A stretch of 64,000 nucleotides of DNA from VGJW01 sp035285595 (lineage in GTDB: Bacteria > Cyanobacteriota > Sericytochromatia > S15B-MN24 > VGJW01). The stretch covers positions 29,826 through 93,825 of the forward strand of contig JAYKGV010000054.1 in the NCBI GenBank assembly GCA_035285595.1, read 5' to 3'. Below are positions 1-8,347 of this stretch, in pieces (the stretch's first letter is position 1; each line of letters begins with the position of its first letter). Position numbers and translations under genes: made by a program. The notes beneath the pieces are model-generated. The model was given only the letters and a program-made list of their open reading frames with translations. It had not been told where the DNA came from and did not search any database.

Positions 1-948
1 CTGACCTTGGCCGGTTTCCTGCGTTGTCTGCTGGGTGTGGCGTGCCTTGACCCAGGGACGTGGACCGGTCCTGTGCTCGGTGGGTTTGCAAGGATGTTGC
101 TCGAAGGACTCGAGCCGGTGGCCCGCTGGCCCGGAGCCCCCTGGGTGGTCGCACAGGCACCGGGGGGATGGATGGCCGGCGTGACAGGGGCCATGGTGGC
201 GCTCAGCAGCGCCCAATGGCGTGGCTTCCTGCCTTGGTTGCTACTGGTCTGCTGCGCGTCGGCAGCTCCTTGGGCACGGCCGGATCGTCAGCCCAAGCGC
301 CCGGTCCTGCTCGTGGCGGGGGCTGCGGGCACAGCCTGGCTCCTTCCTGCACCTGCGGGGCCGCCGGTGGTTTGGTTGGTTCCGATCAGAACCTCCGGAC
401 TCCCCTCGCTGACCCGGGAGGCGATGGGACGGCTGCAAGCCCGGCCCTGCCGGAGGTTTTCGGCTCTCGTGGTACGGGGCACGATCGTGGCAGGACCGCT
501 GGGCCTCGGAGACCTGCAACAGCTTCGACCCCTCCCACGCACGGGTGCACGAGGATCTCGGGAAGGGCGCGGGCGCCCCATGATCGTACGTCTGGCCTCA
601 GGGGACTGGCTCGTGGTGGCCCACCGTACCTCCCTCGAGAACGAGCGACGATGGCTCAAAGCGCTGCCACGAGGGCCTCGCAGGCTGTGGTGGGTGCCTG
701 CCCGGCCTCGGCTTACGACGGTTCTCGGCCGACCGGATTCACCGCCGGGGCCGCCGCCGCGCGACCTCGAAGACCCCTTCGGGGGGCAAGATGCTCAGGG
801 TCAGTCCGACGGCGGCGACCGGCCGTCGGATTCCGGCCGCCGGCAGGGTTTTGCGGGTGACACCGCGGCCATCGATGAACCAAGCCTGCCCACGTCCCAG
901 CACCTGAATCTGGTCATGATCCAACCTGAGCGTCGTGCCGTCCGATAA
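1..948 (+). CDS. Possible ComEC/Rec2-like protein, C-terminal part (5' end outside window)
   Basis: The frame is open at base 1 and ends at a TAA at 948, so the N-terminus is missing. The first ~100 residues contain hydrophobic segments separated by a short Pro/Trp-containing loop, resembling the end of the ComEC competence (channel) domain of DNA-uptake proteins. In ComEC this is normally followed by a ~250-residue metallo-beta-lactamase-like domain. Here there are only ~200 further residues, with no HxHxDH motif, although a stretch around 580-720 resembles the late strands of that fold. The last ~70 residues (739-948) are Pro/Gly/Ser-rich and lie antisense to the 3' end of the convergent cyanophycinase-like gene, so the true coding end may be less conserved there. 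It could also be an unrelated membrane protein. The family assignment is an inference from hydropathy and position only. Confidence 0.4.
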   Translation: MTLAGFLRCLLGVACLDPGTWTGPVLGGFARMLLEGLEPVARWPGAPWVVAQAPGGWMAGVTGAMVALSSAQWRGFLPWLLLVCCASAAPWARPDRQPKRPVLLVAGAAGTAWLLPAPAGPPVVWLVPIRTSGLPSLTREAMGRLQARPCRRFSALVVRGTIVAGPLGLGDLQQLRPLPRTGARGSREGRGRPMIVRLASGDWLVVAHRTSLENERRWLKALPRGPRRLWWVPARPRLTTVLGRPDSPPGPPPRDLEDPFGGQDAQGQSDGGDRPSDSGRRQGFAGDTAAIDEPSLPTSQHLNLVMIQPERRAVR

Positions 949-2427
949 CCCCAGGCCCAGCAGGTCCTCATCCTTCAGGACGGCATGCGTCAAGCGTTCC
1001 AGTGGGTCACCAGCGGGAAGATTTGCCTCGGCCACCATCCCGCGGACCAGCCTCAAGCCCTCCTCCACACGCACGGCTTCGCGGGACGGTTGTCCCCGCA
1101 GGCTCCATTCCCCGAGGCTGCGGATGCCCGGGCCTGCCGCGGCGATGGGTAAGCGCTCCCCATATTGCTGAAGCAGGGCCCGCAGACGTCCACCGTCCTG
1201 CAACGCGCGATTGAGGATGCTCCCGGCGAGGTCGTCGACGACGAAGAGACCAGTGGCTTGGGCCAGCTCTCCCGACAGGGTCTCTTCGATGAGTGAATCG
1301 GCTCCGACAATGCGGACTTTGCGCGCGCCGGCAAGCAGCATGTGTTCCTTCCAATGTTCGGCCACGACCGCCTCGGACCTTCCGGCAAGGGTCAGGATCG
1401 AGGCCTGGGAGCCCCCCGCATCCCGCACGAAGGCCGGCAAGCCAGGTTGCCTCGGGGACGTCGGCGGCATGCCCAGAAGAGTGACGGGCTGGCCCGGGGA
1501 CCCCAGCCGGCGGACTTCCTTGATTTGTCCTCCAAAGCCCAGGAAGCCGCCCCCACGGGACTCTGTGGCCGATTTTCCAGCCACCGGGCCTCTCGGCTCA
1601 TCCGCCCAGGTCAGGCGGTCGCCACCCAGCAGGCGATGCCAGCGGAAGGGGCCAAGCGCCGTCCAGTTCGGACCTGCCGTCACCGGCGGCATCTCTTCGG
1701 TGGGACGCAGCAGATGGACGAGCCCGAGACCTCGAACCGCGATGGCCTTGTCATCCAGCATGGCCATGGTCTGTTCATCGAGGCCGAGAGCCTGTTTTCC
1801 CCCGCCTCGCGCCAGCCCCATGAGCAGACGCCCCAGCCGATCCTTCTGCCCAAGGTGGGTATCCACGAGCCAGTCTGGCAGTTGGTCAAGGCCCGGTCTA
1901 AGCTCAAAGCCGGGCGTGCCCGCCAGGGCCTCGGTCGTCGAGCCTCCGGCCAGCATCTGCGATCCCCACGCCATGGCCCCGCCGCTGGTCCCCATGAGGA
2001 CCTGTCCTCTGCGCCATGAAGCCGCCAGCGCCCCTTGCAGCGGGGTATCGGCCAGCACTTCCCGCAGGCGGTTTTGGTCGCCGCCCGTCATGAAGACCAA
2101 GTCTGCGGCGGCAACCAACCTCACCAGGGCAGGTTGCATGGCATCGCCCCTTTGCCTGACCGGCAAGGTCTCGCACGTCACTCCCAAGTCACGGAAGACC
2201 TTCTCGTAGGCCATGGCGGCCAACTCGGGCCGGGCTGAGGCCATGGGCAGCACGAGCACCCGGGTTGCAGCTCCGGCGGCCTGGTTCAGGGCCTCGGCCA
2301 ACAGGGCCTCGGGATCGGGTCCGCCTCCCAGAAAGATGGCCCGACCTGACAGAGGAGAGGGGTCTGCGGCCAGCGCCGGCCGCACCAGGGCCAAGAGGGC
2401 CATCATGGTCGCAAGGGATCGTCGCAT
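739..2427 (-). CDS. Exported cyanophycinase-like (peptidase S51) protein with a second, degenerate S51-like half
   Basis: 562 residues from the ATG at 2427, which begins a clear Sec signal peptide (Arg-Arg, hydrophobic core, cleavage near ALA-A at 20-21). An AGGAGG lies only 1 nt from this ATG, which is unusually close. Residues 28-230 match cyanophycinase/peptidase E: GGDQ at 115-118, nucleophile-elbow GTSGGA with Ser148, His191 in VDTHLG and GLDEQT at 215-220. These enzymes cut acidic dipeptides from polymers such as cyanophycin or cleave beta-aspartyl bonds. Residues 340-480 look like a second copy of the fold, but the Ser elbow is replaced by AAGPGI (430-435), so that half is probably non-catalytic. 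The C-terminus (LTLSILPPEG...) resembles the usual cyanophycinase tail. It is divergent from glpK. Substrate unknown; no cyanophycin synthetase is in the window. Confidence 0.8.
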   Translation of the reverse strand: MRRSLATMMALLALVRPALAADPSPLSGRAIFLGGGPDPEALLAEALNQAAGAATRVLVLPMASARPELAAMAYEKVFRDLGVTCETLPVRQRGDAMQPALVRLVAAADLVFMTGGDQNRLREVLADTPLQGALAASWRRGQVLMGTSGGAMAWGSQMLAGGSTTEALAGTPGFELRPGLDQLPDWLVDTHLGQKDRLGRLLMGLARGGGKQALGLDEQTMAMLDDKAIAVRGLGLVHLLRPTEEMPPVTAGPNWTALGPFRWHRLLGGDRLTWADEPRGPVAGKSATESRGGGFLGFGGQIKEVRRLGSPGQPVTLLGMPPTSPRQPGLPAFVRDAGGSQASILTLAGRSEAVVAEHWKEHMLLAGARKVRIVGADSLIEETLSGELAQATGLFVVDDLAGSILNRALQDGGRLRALLQQYGERLPIAAAGPGIRSLGEWSLRGQPSREAVRVEEGLRLVRGMVAEANLPAGDPLERLTHAVLKDEDLLGLGLSDGTTLRLDHDQIQVLGRGQAWFIDGRGVTRKTLPAAGIRRPVAAVGLTLSILPPEGVFEVARRRPRR

Positions 2428-2481
2428 GCCTCCTAGGATGCCATGCCGAGTCGGCCTGCCTCTGTGCGACACACCACCCGG

Positions 2482-2499
2482 GTAGGATGGAAGCGGAGG
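2482..2499 (+). promoter_or_regulatory. Putative -10 element and Shine-Dalgarno of glpK
   Basis: TAGGAT (2483-2488) is followed by GGAAGC and then GGAGG (2495-2499), 8 nt before the GTG at 2508. The spacing predicts a very short leader. No convincing -35 hexamer is seen. The same TAGGAT-GGxAGC string precedes the tRNA at 25 kb. Confidence 0.4.
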
Positions 2500-2507
2500 A
2501 CCCAACC

Positions 2508-3992
2508 GTGAAAGAAGGCATGGTCCTGGCCATCGACCAGGGCACCACCGGCTCGACCGCGCTGTTGTTCGATCATGCCGGACGGGAGCGGGGCCGCGGT
2601 TATCGCGAGATTACCCAGTACTACCCACAGCCGGGCTGGGTCGAGCACGATCCTCTCGAGATCCTCGAGCGGACCCGTGAGGCCGTGGCGGAGGCGCTTG
2701 CGCGATCGGGGACGGATGCGCCGGTGGCACTCGGCTTGACGAACCAGCGAGAGACCGTGGTGCTCTGGGACCGACGGACGGGCGAGCCGCTGCACAGGGC
2801 CATCGTCTGGCAATGCCGTCGCACGGCAGAGATTTGCGCCGAGTTGCGGGAGGCCGGCTACGAGGAGACTTTCCGTCAGGCGACCGGGCTGCTGTTAGAC
2901 CCCTATTTCTCGGGAACGAAGTTGGGCTGGTTGCTCGATCTTATCCCTGGAGCGCGTGAGCGTGCCGAAGCTGGTGATCTTGCGGCCGGTACCATCGATG
3001 CTTGGTTGCTCTGGCATCTGACGGGTGGAACGCTTCACGCGACTGATCCCTCGAATGCAAGTCGAACCCTGCTCTATGATTTGCACGCGGGGGACTGGTC
3101 GGATACCTTGTGTCAGCTTTTGCGCGTGCCACGTGCCGTCTTGCCGGGCTTGGTGCCCAGCAGCGGTCCAATTGGAAGGACGGTGGCCTGGGGAGCTCTA
3201 CCGGCGGGCGTGCCCATCACGGGCTGTGCCGGTGACCAGCAGGCCGCCATGTTCGGCCAGGGGTGCCTCTCTCCCGGGGAGGCGAAGAATACCTATGGGA
3301 CCGGCTGTTTCTTGCTGGTTCACGCTGGGGATCGGCCCGTGGTGCCTGGCGAGGGACTGCTGGGCACGGTGGCTTGGCAGCTGGGAACCCAGCGTTCTTA
3401 TGCCATCGAGGGCAGCGTGTTCGTGGGCGGGGCGGCCGTGCAATGGTTGCGTGACGGCCTCGGCTTGATTGCGTCCGCGGTGGAGAGCGAAGAGGTGGCC
3501 CGCTCCGTACCGGACAGCGGGGGCGTGGTCGTGGTGCCTGCGTTCACGGGCCTGGGGGCTCCGTACTGGGATGCCGACGCGCGTGGGGCGCTGCTCGGGC
3601 TGACGCGAGGCACGACTCGAGCGCACGTCGTGCGGGCAACCCTTGAGGCCATCGCCCATCAGGTCACGGACTTGCTAGAGGCCATGGAGCCTGCCGTGCC
3701 GGGTGGATTGGGCACGATCAAGGTGGACGGCGGGGCTGCTTCCAATGATTTGCTCTTGGAGCTGCAGGCGGATTTGAGTGGTCGCCGACTCGAGCGGGGA
3801 GACAAGGTCGAGGCCACCGCCCGGGGAGCAGCTTTCCTCGCCGGGCTGGGGGCCGGCTTCTGGGATGGTCCGGAAGCCCTGCCTCGTTCTCAGGATCTCA
3901 GGACTTTTGCGCCCGCCTTGGCCGACGAAGCACGCGTCGCCGAAAGGTCTCGCTGGGCCAGAGCCGTCGCACGGGTGCGTGGCCCGCTCTGA
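2508..3992 (+). CDS. glpK: Glycerol kinase
   Basis: Phosphorylates glycerol with ATP to sn-glycerol 3-phosphate in the cytoplasm. 494 residues from the GTG at 2508, chosen because GGAGG sits 8 nt upstream and because this gives the normal family start just before the phosphate-1 motif AIDQGTTGSTALLFD. Other FGGY-family hallmarks are WVEHDP, GLTNQRET, VWQCRRT, the FSGTKLGWLL segment, GCAGDQQAA, KNTYGTGCFLL and VDGGAASNDLLLELQADL in the C-terminal actin-like domain. Length and motifs are fully typical. It stands alone: no glycerol facilitator (glpF) or glycerol-3-phosphate dehydrogenase is adjacent, and it converges on glmM with only 10 bp between stop codons. Confidence 0.97.
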   Translation: MKEGMVLAIDQGTTGSTALLFDHAGRERGRGYREITQYYPQPGWVEHDPLEILERTREAVAEALARSGTDAPVALGLTNQRETVVLWDRRTGEPLHRAIVWQCRRTAEICAELREAGYEETFRQATGLLLDPYFSGTKLGWLLDLIPGARERAEAGDLAAGTIDAWLLWHLTGGTLHATDPSNASRTLLYDLHAGDWSDTLCQLLRVPRAVLPGLVPSSGPIGRTVAWGALPAGVPITGCAGDQQAAMFGQGCLSPGEAKNTYGTGCFLLVHAGDRPVVPGEGLLGTVAWQLGTQRSYAIEGSVFVGGAAVQWLRDGLGLIASAVESEEVARSVPDSGGVVVVPAFTGLGAPYWDADARGALLGLTRGTTRAHVVRATLEAIAHQVTDLLEAMEPAVPGGLGTIKVDGGAASNDLLLELQADLSGRRLERGDKVEATARGAAFLAGLGAGFWDGPEALPRSQDLRTFAPALADEARVAERSRWARAVARVRGPL

Positions 3993-4002
3993 ACCCCGAG
4001 GG

Positions 4003-5361
4003 TCAGGCCCAGGCTTTTCCACCCTTGGGGTTCAAGGCATGCGCCACCGCTTGGCATACGTCAGAGACGACCTGCTGGACCAAGGTAGCGTCCCGGCCTT
4101 CCGCCATGACGCGGATCAGGGGTTCGGTGCCGCTGGCTCGCACCAGCAGTCGGCCCTGTCCTTGCAGCCGCTCCTCGGCTTGCCGGATGGCCTCGGTGAT
4201 GGCCGCGTGGGTGTCCCAGCCCTGCACCGAAGGGACCCGGACGTTCCGCAGCAATTGGGGGTGAATCGTCAGCAATGCCCGTGCACGGCTGGCCGGTCCC
4301 TCGATGGCGGACAGAGCCTCCAGCACGCGCAGGGCGGTGACCAAGCCATCTCCCGTCGTATTGGCCGAGAGGTCGATGATGTGGCCGCTCTGTTCTCCTC
4401 CAAGGCCGATGCCCGCTGCCCGCATGTCTTCGAGGACATACCGGTCCCCAACCTTGGCGCGCTTCAAGGTCCCCCCGAGGTCCTGCACGGCTTCCTCGAG
4501 ACCGAGGTTGCTCATGACGGTGGCCACGAGATCCGGCCGGTCCCATCGCCCGTTCGCCAAACCCTGCCGCAGGCACAGCAGCATGAGCAGGTCCCCGTCC
4601 AGCTGGGTTCCGTCCTCGGCGACGGCAAGGCATCGGTCTGCATCTCCATCGAAGGCGAGGCCCAAGTCGGCTTCCTGCTCCAAGACGGCAGCCTGGAGGG
4701 GAGCCAGCTGGGTTGAGCCGCAGCCTTCGTTGATGTTGTCACCGTCGGGCGCATCGCCGATCGGCACGACCGCCGCTCCCATTCGGCCCAGCACTCTCGC
4801 GGCCAGGCCAGACGCCGCGCCGTGCGCGGTATCCACGACAATCCGCCAACCCTTCAGTCCGGTAGGCAGGAGTCCGGCCAGATGGTCTTCATAGGCATCC
4901 AGGATTCCGCTTTCTTGACGAATCACGCCTATCGCCGGACCGGAAACCCCCGACAGGTCGTGTGCACGATCGATCAACTCTTCCAACCTGGCCTCGACCT
5001 CATCGGGCAGCTTGAAGCCTTCACCCGAGAAGACCTTGAGACCATTGTCCGGAGCAGGGTTGTGGCTCGCCGAAATCATGACTCCGGCCGCCGCGCCCAG
5101 ATGCCGGGTCAGCCACGCCACGGCAGGCGTGGGCACCACGCCGACGAGGCGCGCGTCCACCCCACCTGCCGCCAGGCCTGCCGCCAGCGCCGACTCGAGC
5201 ATCGTGCCCGAGCGGCGCGTGTCTCGGCCTACCACCACGAAACGTCGTCCTGAACCTCCAAGGGCCTCGGCAAGCGCGCGCCCCAGCCGCAGGGCGAGAT
5301 CGGCCGTCAGATCCTCTCCGGCCAGACCTCGGATGCCATCGGTGCCGAAGTACTTACCCAT
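4003..5361 (-). CDS. glmM: Phosphoglucosamine mutase
   Basis: Interconverts glucosamine-6-phosphate and glucosamine-1-phosphate, the committed step to UDP-GlcNAc for peptidoglycan and surface glycans. 452 residues, normal for GlmM. Visible hallmarks are FGTDGIRG at the N-terminus, the phosphoserine loop ISASHNP with the catalytic Ser at about 99, the Mg-binding DGDADR at 238-243, GGEQSGH, and the C-terminal phosphate-binding RASGTEPLIR. Its ATG overlaps the galE stop by 8 nt, so it is probably translationally coupled as the last gene of the polysaccharide operon. It ends 10 bp from the convergent glpK. Confidence 0.97.
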   Translation of the reverse strand: MGKYFGTDGIRGLAGEDLTADLALRLGRALAEALGGSGRRFVVVGRDTRRSGTMLESALAAGLAAGGVDARLVGVVPTPAVAWLTRHLGAAAGVMISASHNPAPDNGLKVFSGEGFKLPDEVEARLEELIDRAHDLSGVSGPAIGVIRQESGILDAYEDHLAGLLPTGLKGWRIVVDTAHGAASGLAARVLGRMGAAVVPIGDAPDGDNINEGCGSTQLAPLQAAVLEQEADLGLAFDGDADRCLAVAEDGTQLDGDLLMLLCLRQGLANGRWDRPDLVATVMSNLGLEEAVQDLGGTLKRAKVGDRYVLEDMRAAGIGLGGEQSGHIIDLSANTTGDGLVTALRVLEALSAIEGPASRARALLTIHPQLLRNVRVPSVQGWDTHAAITEAIRQAEERLQGQGRLLVRASGTEPLIRVMAEGRDATLVQQVVSDVCQAVAHALNPKGGKAWA

Positions 5362-6349
5362 GACGAGCCTCCCGGGCTGGTTGGCCCTCGGTGTGCCAGC
5401 GCCAGGCCGTCGCCACGATGTCTCGCAATTCCGGAAACCTCGGGCTCCAGCCGAGTTCAGCCTTCGCCTTGTCGGCTTTCCCGATCAGGATATCGGGATC
5501 CCCAGGACGCCGCGGCGCCCAGGTGAAAGGCACCTCACGTCCCGAGACCTCCTCAACCGTTCGAATGACCTCGCGATTGCTGTACCCGGCGCCGTTCCCC
5601 AGATTGTAGGCCGCACTGCCCTCGCCGCGACGGAGACGTTCGAGACCGAGGATATGGGCATCGGCGAGGTCGGTGACATGGATGTAATCCCGGATGCACG
5701 TCCCATCCGGTGTCGCGTAATCGTCCCCGAAAATCTTGAGATGAGCTTGCCCGAGTGCGGCCCGGATCACGAGTGGAATCAGGTGGGTCTCCGGATCGTG
5801 TGCCTCGCCCAGATCGCCTGAGGGGTGGGCACCGGCCGCGTTGAAGTAGCGGAAGATCACGGACTTCAGCCCATACGCCTCATCGAAATCCCCCAGCATG
5901 CGTTCCACCATGAGTTTCGACCATCCGTAGGGATTGATGGGCCATTGGGGGTGATTTTCCGGGATCGGAACCTCCTGAGGCACTCCGTAGGTGGCCGCGG
6001 TGGAAGAAAAAATGAAGCGGGTCACCCCCGCTCGCATCATCTCGTCGAGCAGCGTCAGCGTGGCCGAGACATTGTTTCGGTAATATCGCGCAGGGTCCCG
6101 CGTGCTTTCGCTCACGACGATGAGACCTGCGAAGTGCATGACGGCCTCGATCTCATGTTCCGTGAAGAGGCGCCGCAGCAAGGCCGCATCCCCGAGGTCA
6201 CCCCGAACGAGCAGCGGCTCGGCCACGGCCCAGGCGTGCCCGCAGGAGAGGTCGTCCAGAACGAGGATGTCCTCTCCCTTGGCCTCGAGGGCGCGGACCA
6301 CGTGGCTACCGATGTAACCGGCTCCGCCCACGACCAGAACCTTGCCCAT
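5354..6349 (-). CDS. galE: UDP-glucose 4-epimerase
   Basis: Extended short-chain dehydrogenase that interconverts UDP-glucose and UDP-galactose using tightly bound NAD. 331 residues from the ATG at 6349, which has GGAGG 6 nt upstream; an in-frame extension upstream lies over the neighbouring gene and is not used. The NAD motif GGAGYIGS is at residues 7-14, the catalytic Ser/Thr region SSTAATYG and YGWSK (Tyr-x3-Lys) follow, with FRYFNAAGA and the C-terminal GxxRPGDP...KA typical of GalE. It overlaps the upstream DMT gene by 1 nt (TGATG) and glmM by 8 nt. It supplies galactose for the polysaccharide locus. Confidence 0.95.
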   Translation of the reverse strand: MGKVLVVGGAGYIGSHVVRALEAKGEDILVLDDLSCGHAWAVAEPLLVRGDLGDAALLRRLFTEHEIEAVMHFAGLIVVSESTRDPARYYRNNVSATLTLLDEMMRAGVTRFIFSSTAATYGVPQEVPIPENHPQWPINPYGWSKLMVERMLGDFDEAYGLKSVIFRYFNAAGAHPSGDLGEAHDPETHLIPLVIRAALGQAHLKIFGDDYATPDGTCIRDYIHVTDLADAHILGLERLRRGEGSAAYNLGNGAGYSNREVIRTVEEVSGREVPFTWAPRRPGDPDILIGKADKAKAELGWSPRFPELRDIVATAWRWHTEGQPAREARHG

Positions 6350-6795
6350 CAGCGTCCTCCTTCGTGCAAGGCAGAGGCGGGTTTCGGACTTTCGTGTCCC
6401 ACGGAAGTCACGTGGTCTTCCCCGGAGGTCCGGCTGACCAAGGCCGCGCCCGTGACGATCAGCATGGCCCCGATCCAGCGCTGGACGCTGACCTGTTCGT
6501 GCAGGATGAAGCGGCTGACCAGCAGGATCAACACATAGGACAGACCCAGCATGGGATAGGCAAAGCTGAGCGGAACGCGTGACAGCACGACGATCCATAC
6601 GACCGCCCCGAGCCCGTACAAGCCGATGCCCGCGACGATGTAGGGGTTGCCCACAATCCGTAGCAACAGGCCCCATCCTCCCGCGACCGCCTGACCATCG
6701 ATGCGTCCGAGCACGCCTGTGCCATATTTCAGCGACAGCTGTCCCCCCACGCTGATGACGATGGCGAGGAGGATCAAGAACAGGGACTTGGTCAT
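6349..6795 (-). CDS. Small EamA/DMT-type membrane protein
   Basis: 148 residues with four predicted transmembrane helices (about 5-25, 45-65, 70-90, 95-115) and a soluble 30-residue tail. The sequence resembles single-domain EamA/drug-metabolite-transporter or SMR proteins (GGQLSLKYG near the N-terminus, SFAYPMLGLSYVLILL in the third helix). Such half-size proteins often sit in lipopolysaccharide or aminoarabinose loci (ArnE/ArnF-like undecaprenyl-phosphate-sugar flippases), which fits its place between the initiating glycosyltransferase and galE. Whether it moves a lipid-linked sugar here is inference. It overlaps galE by 1 nt and lies 25 nt after the sugar transferase stop. Confidence 0.8.
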   Translation of the reverse strand: MTKSLFLILLAIVISVGGQLSLKYGTGVLGRIDGQAVAGGWGLLLRIVGNPYIVAGIGLYGLGAVVWIVVLSRVPLSFAYPMLGLSYVLILLVSRFILHEQVSVQRWIGAMLIVTGAALVSRTSGEDHVTSVGHESPKPASALHEGGR

Positions 6796-6820
6796 GAGGG
6801 GCCCGGTGGACTTTTCAGGA

Positions 6821-8347
6821 TCAGTAGGCCTTGTGGGCCACCACTTCGTAGAGGGTTCTCAGCATGATCTTCAGATCGAACAGCCAGGACCAGTTCTCGA
6901 CGTAATAGATATCGTAGCGCGTCCGTTCCTCGATCGACCCTTCTTCCCCGCGAAGGCCATTGATCTGCGCCCAGCCCGTAAGGCCGGAGCGAACGAGGTG
7001 GCGGTCCATGTATTTGGGGATCTCCTGCCGAAACCTGTCGACGAAGTAGGGTCGCTCGGGACGTGGTCCCACCAGGCTCATGTCCCCGCGCAAGACGTTC
7101 CATAGCTGAGGCAGTTCATCCAGGCTGAAGCGGCGAAGGACCCGACCCACCCGAGTTACACGATTGTCATCCGGACGCGCCCAGACAGGGCCCGTGCGGT
7201 CTTCCGAGTCCATACGCATCGAACGAAATTTGTAAATGGAGAAGAGCCGACCGTCCCTCCCCATGCGTTCCTGTGCGTAGAAGATTGGGCCGGGCGTCAG
7301 CTTGACCAAGGTCGCCAGCAGCAGGAACAAGGGGGACAGCAGCAGCAAGGCGGAAGCTGACAACACGATGTCGGTCGTCCGCTTGACGAAGCGATGATGC
7401 CATTTGCGCAGCGGGACGTCCCTGATCTCGAGGGTCGGTACGCCATCCAGCTCGCCGATGACCAGTTTGGCGGTCACGAGCTCCGTAAGGTCAGGCACGA
7501 TGCGAAACCGTATGGTGGGTTCCACCACCGAACACTGGGCCATCCAGCCGAAAAGGTCCCGGAAACTGGCGCCGGGCAGTGCAAAGACCACTTCGTCGAT
7601 GCGATGCCGCGCCACGACAAGGCCCAACTGCTCCATGGGTCCCAGGATGTGCCCCCACCCAGCCTGTTCGCCTCCTGTCCGGTTCCACGCCGGGAAGGTC
7701 CAGCGGTCGCCCTCTATGGCGTCCTCGGGGCCGGGCACGAATCCCACCAGCCTGTGCCCCAGCTCGGGATGGCGGTAAAGCCGGGTACCCACGGTCTCGG
7801 CCAAACTGTTGCAGCCCACCACGAGCGTGTTCATGGCGCCCCAGCCTCGCCGCATCAGGAAGCGGTAGGCCCGGCGAGCCACGGCATGCCATGCGGCGAG
7901 GACGACCCAAGCCACCGTCGTGCCCATGACCACCCAGATACGGGAGAATGAGAAGTCGCGGTAGAAGAAGCTGGCCGCCAGAATCAGCAACGTGCCCAGG
8001 GTCAGTGCCACCGACAACAGCACAACGTCTTCAAAATGGCCGGCCCCGCGGCGATCGCGGTACATGCCACCCAGTGCCATCGCCACCATCCACACGGCAC
8101 TCACGGCCAGAGAGCCCCAAAGGTAAGGCTCGATCGGGGGGGCAATGGGGACCCCCCAGACGATCTTCCAGATGAAGCGGGCTCCATAGGCCAGCATCAG
8201 CGCCCCAAAGCCCAGAAGCAGGTCCATCGCCAGCACGCCAGGCAAGGCCCAGGCAAACGTCCTGCGCCGTACACCATCCCACCAAGGACGAGCGACCGGG
8301 GCCGTCGGGACGGCACCGGTCGCGTGGACCAGCCATTGGTGTGCCAT
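6821..8347 (-). CDS. Undecaprenyl-phosphate hexose-1-phosphate transferase (WbaP/WcaJ-like)
   Basis: Predicted initiator of polysaccharide synthesis: transfers a hexose-1-phosphate from a nucleotide sugar to undecaprenyl phosphate at the inner membrane. 508 residues from the ATG at 8347, which overlaps the upstream stop as TGATG. The N-terminal ~170 residues hold about four transmembrane helices, then a Rossmann-like CoA-binding region (TLVVGCNSLAETVGTRLY). After a fifth hydrophobic segment comes the catalytic bacterial sugar transferase domain, with KRTTDIVLS, QERMGRDGRLF, YKFRSMR, TRVGRVLRRFSLDELPQLWN and SLVGPRPERP. Length and order are those of the polyisoprenyl-phosphate hexose-1-phosphate transferase family. 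The exact sugar (glucose or galactose) cannot be read from sequence. Confidence 0.92.
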   Translation of the reverse strand: MAHQWLVHATGAVPTAPVARPWWDGVRRRTFAWALPGVLAMDLLLGFGALMLAYGARFIWKIVWGVPIAPPIEPYLWGSLAVSAVWMVAMALGGMYRDRRGAGHFEDVVLLSVALTLGTLLILAASFFYRDFSFSRIWVVMGTTVAWVVLAAWHAVARRAYRFLMRRGWGAMNTLVVGCNSLAETVGTRLYRHPELGHRLVGFVPGPEDAIEGDRWTFPAWNRTGGEQAGWGHILGPMEQLGLVVARHRIDEVVFALPGASFRDLFGWMAQCSVVEPTIRFRIVPDLTELVTAKLVIGELDGVPTLEIRDVPLRKWHHRFVKRTTDIVLSASALLLLSPLFLLLATLVKLTPGPIFYAQERMGRDGRLFSIYKFRSMRMDSEDRTGPVWARPDDNRVTRVGRVLRRFSLDELPQLWNVLRGDMSLVGPRPERPYFVDRFRQEIPKYMDRHLVRSGLTGWAQINGLRGEEGSIEERTRYDIYYVENWSWLFDLKIMLRTLYEVVAHKAY

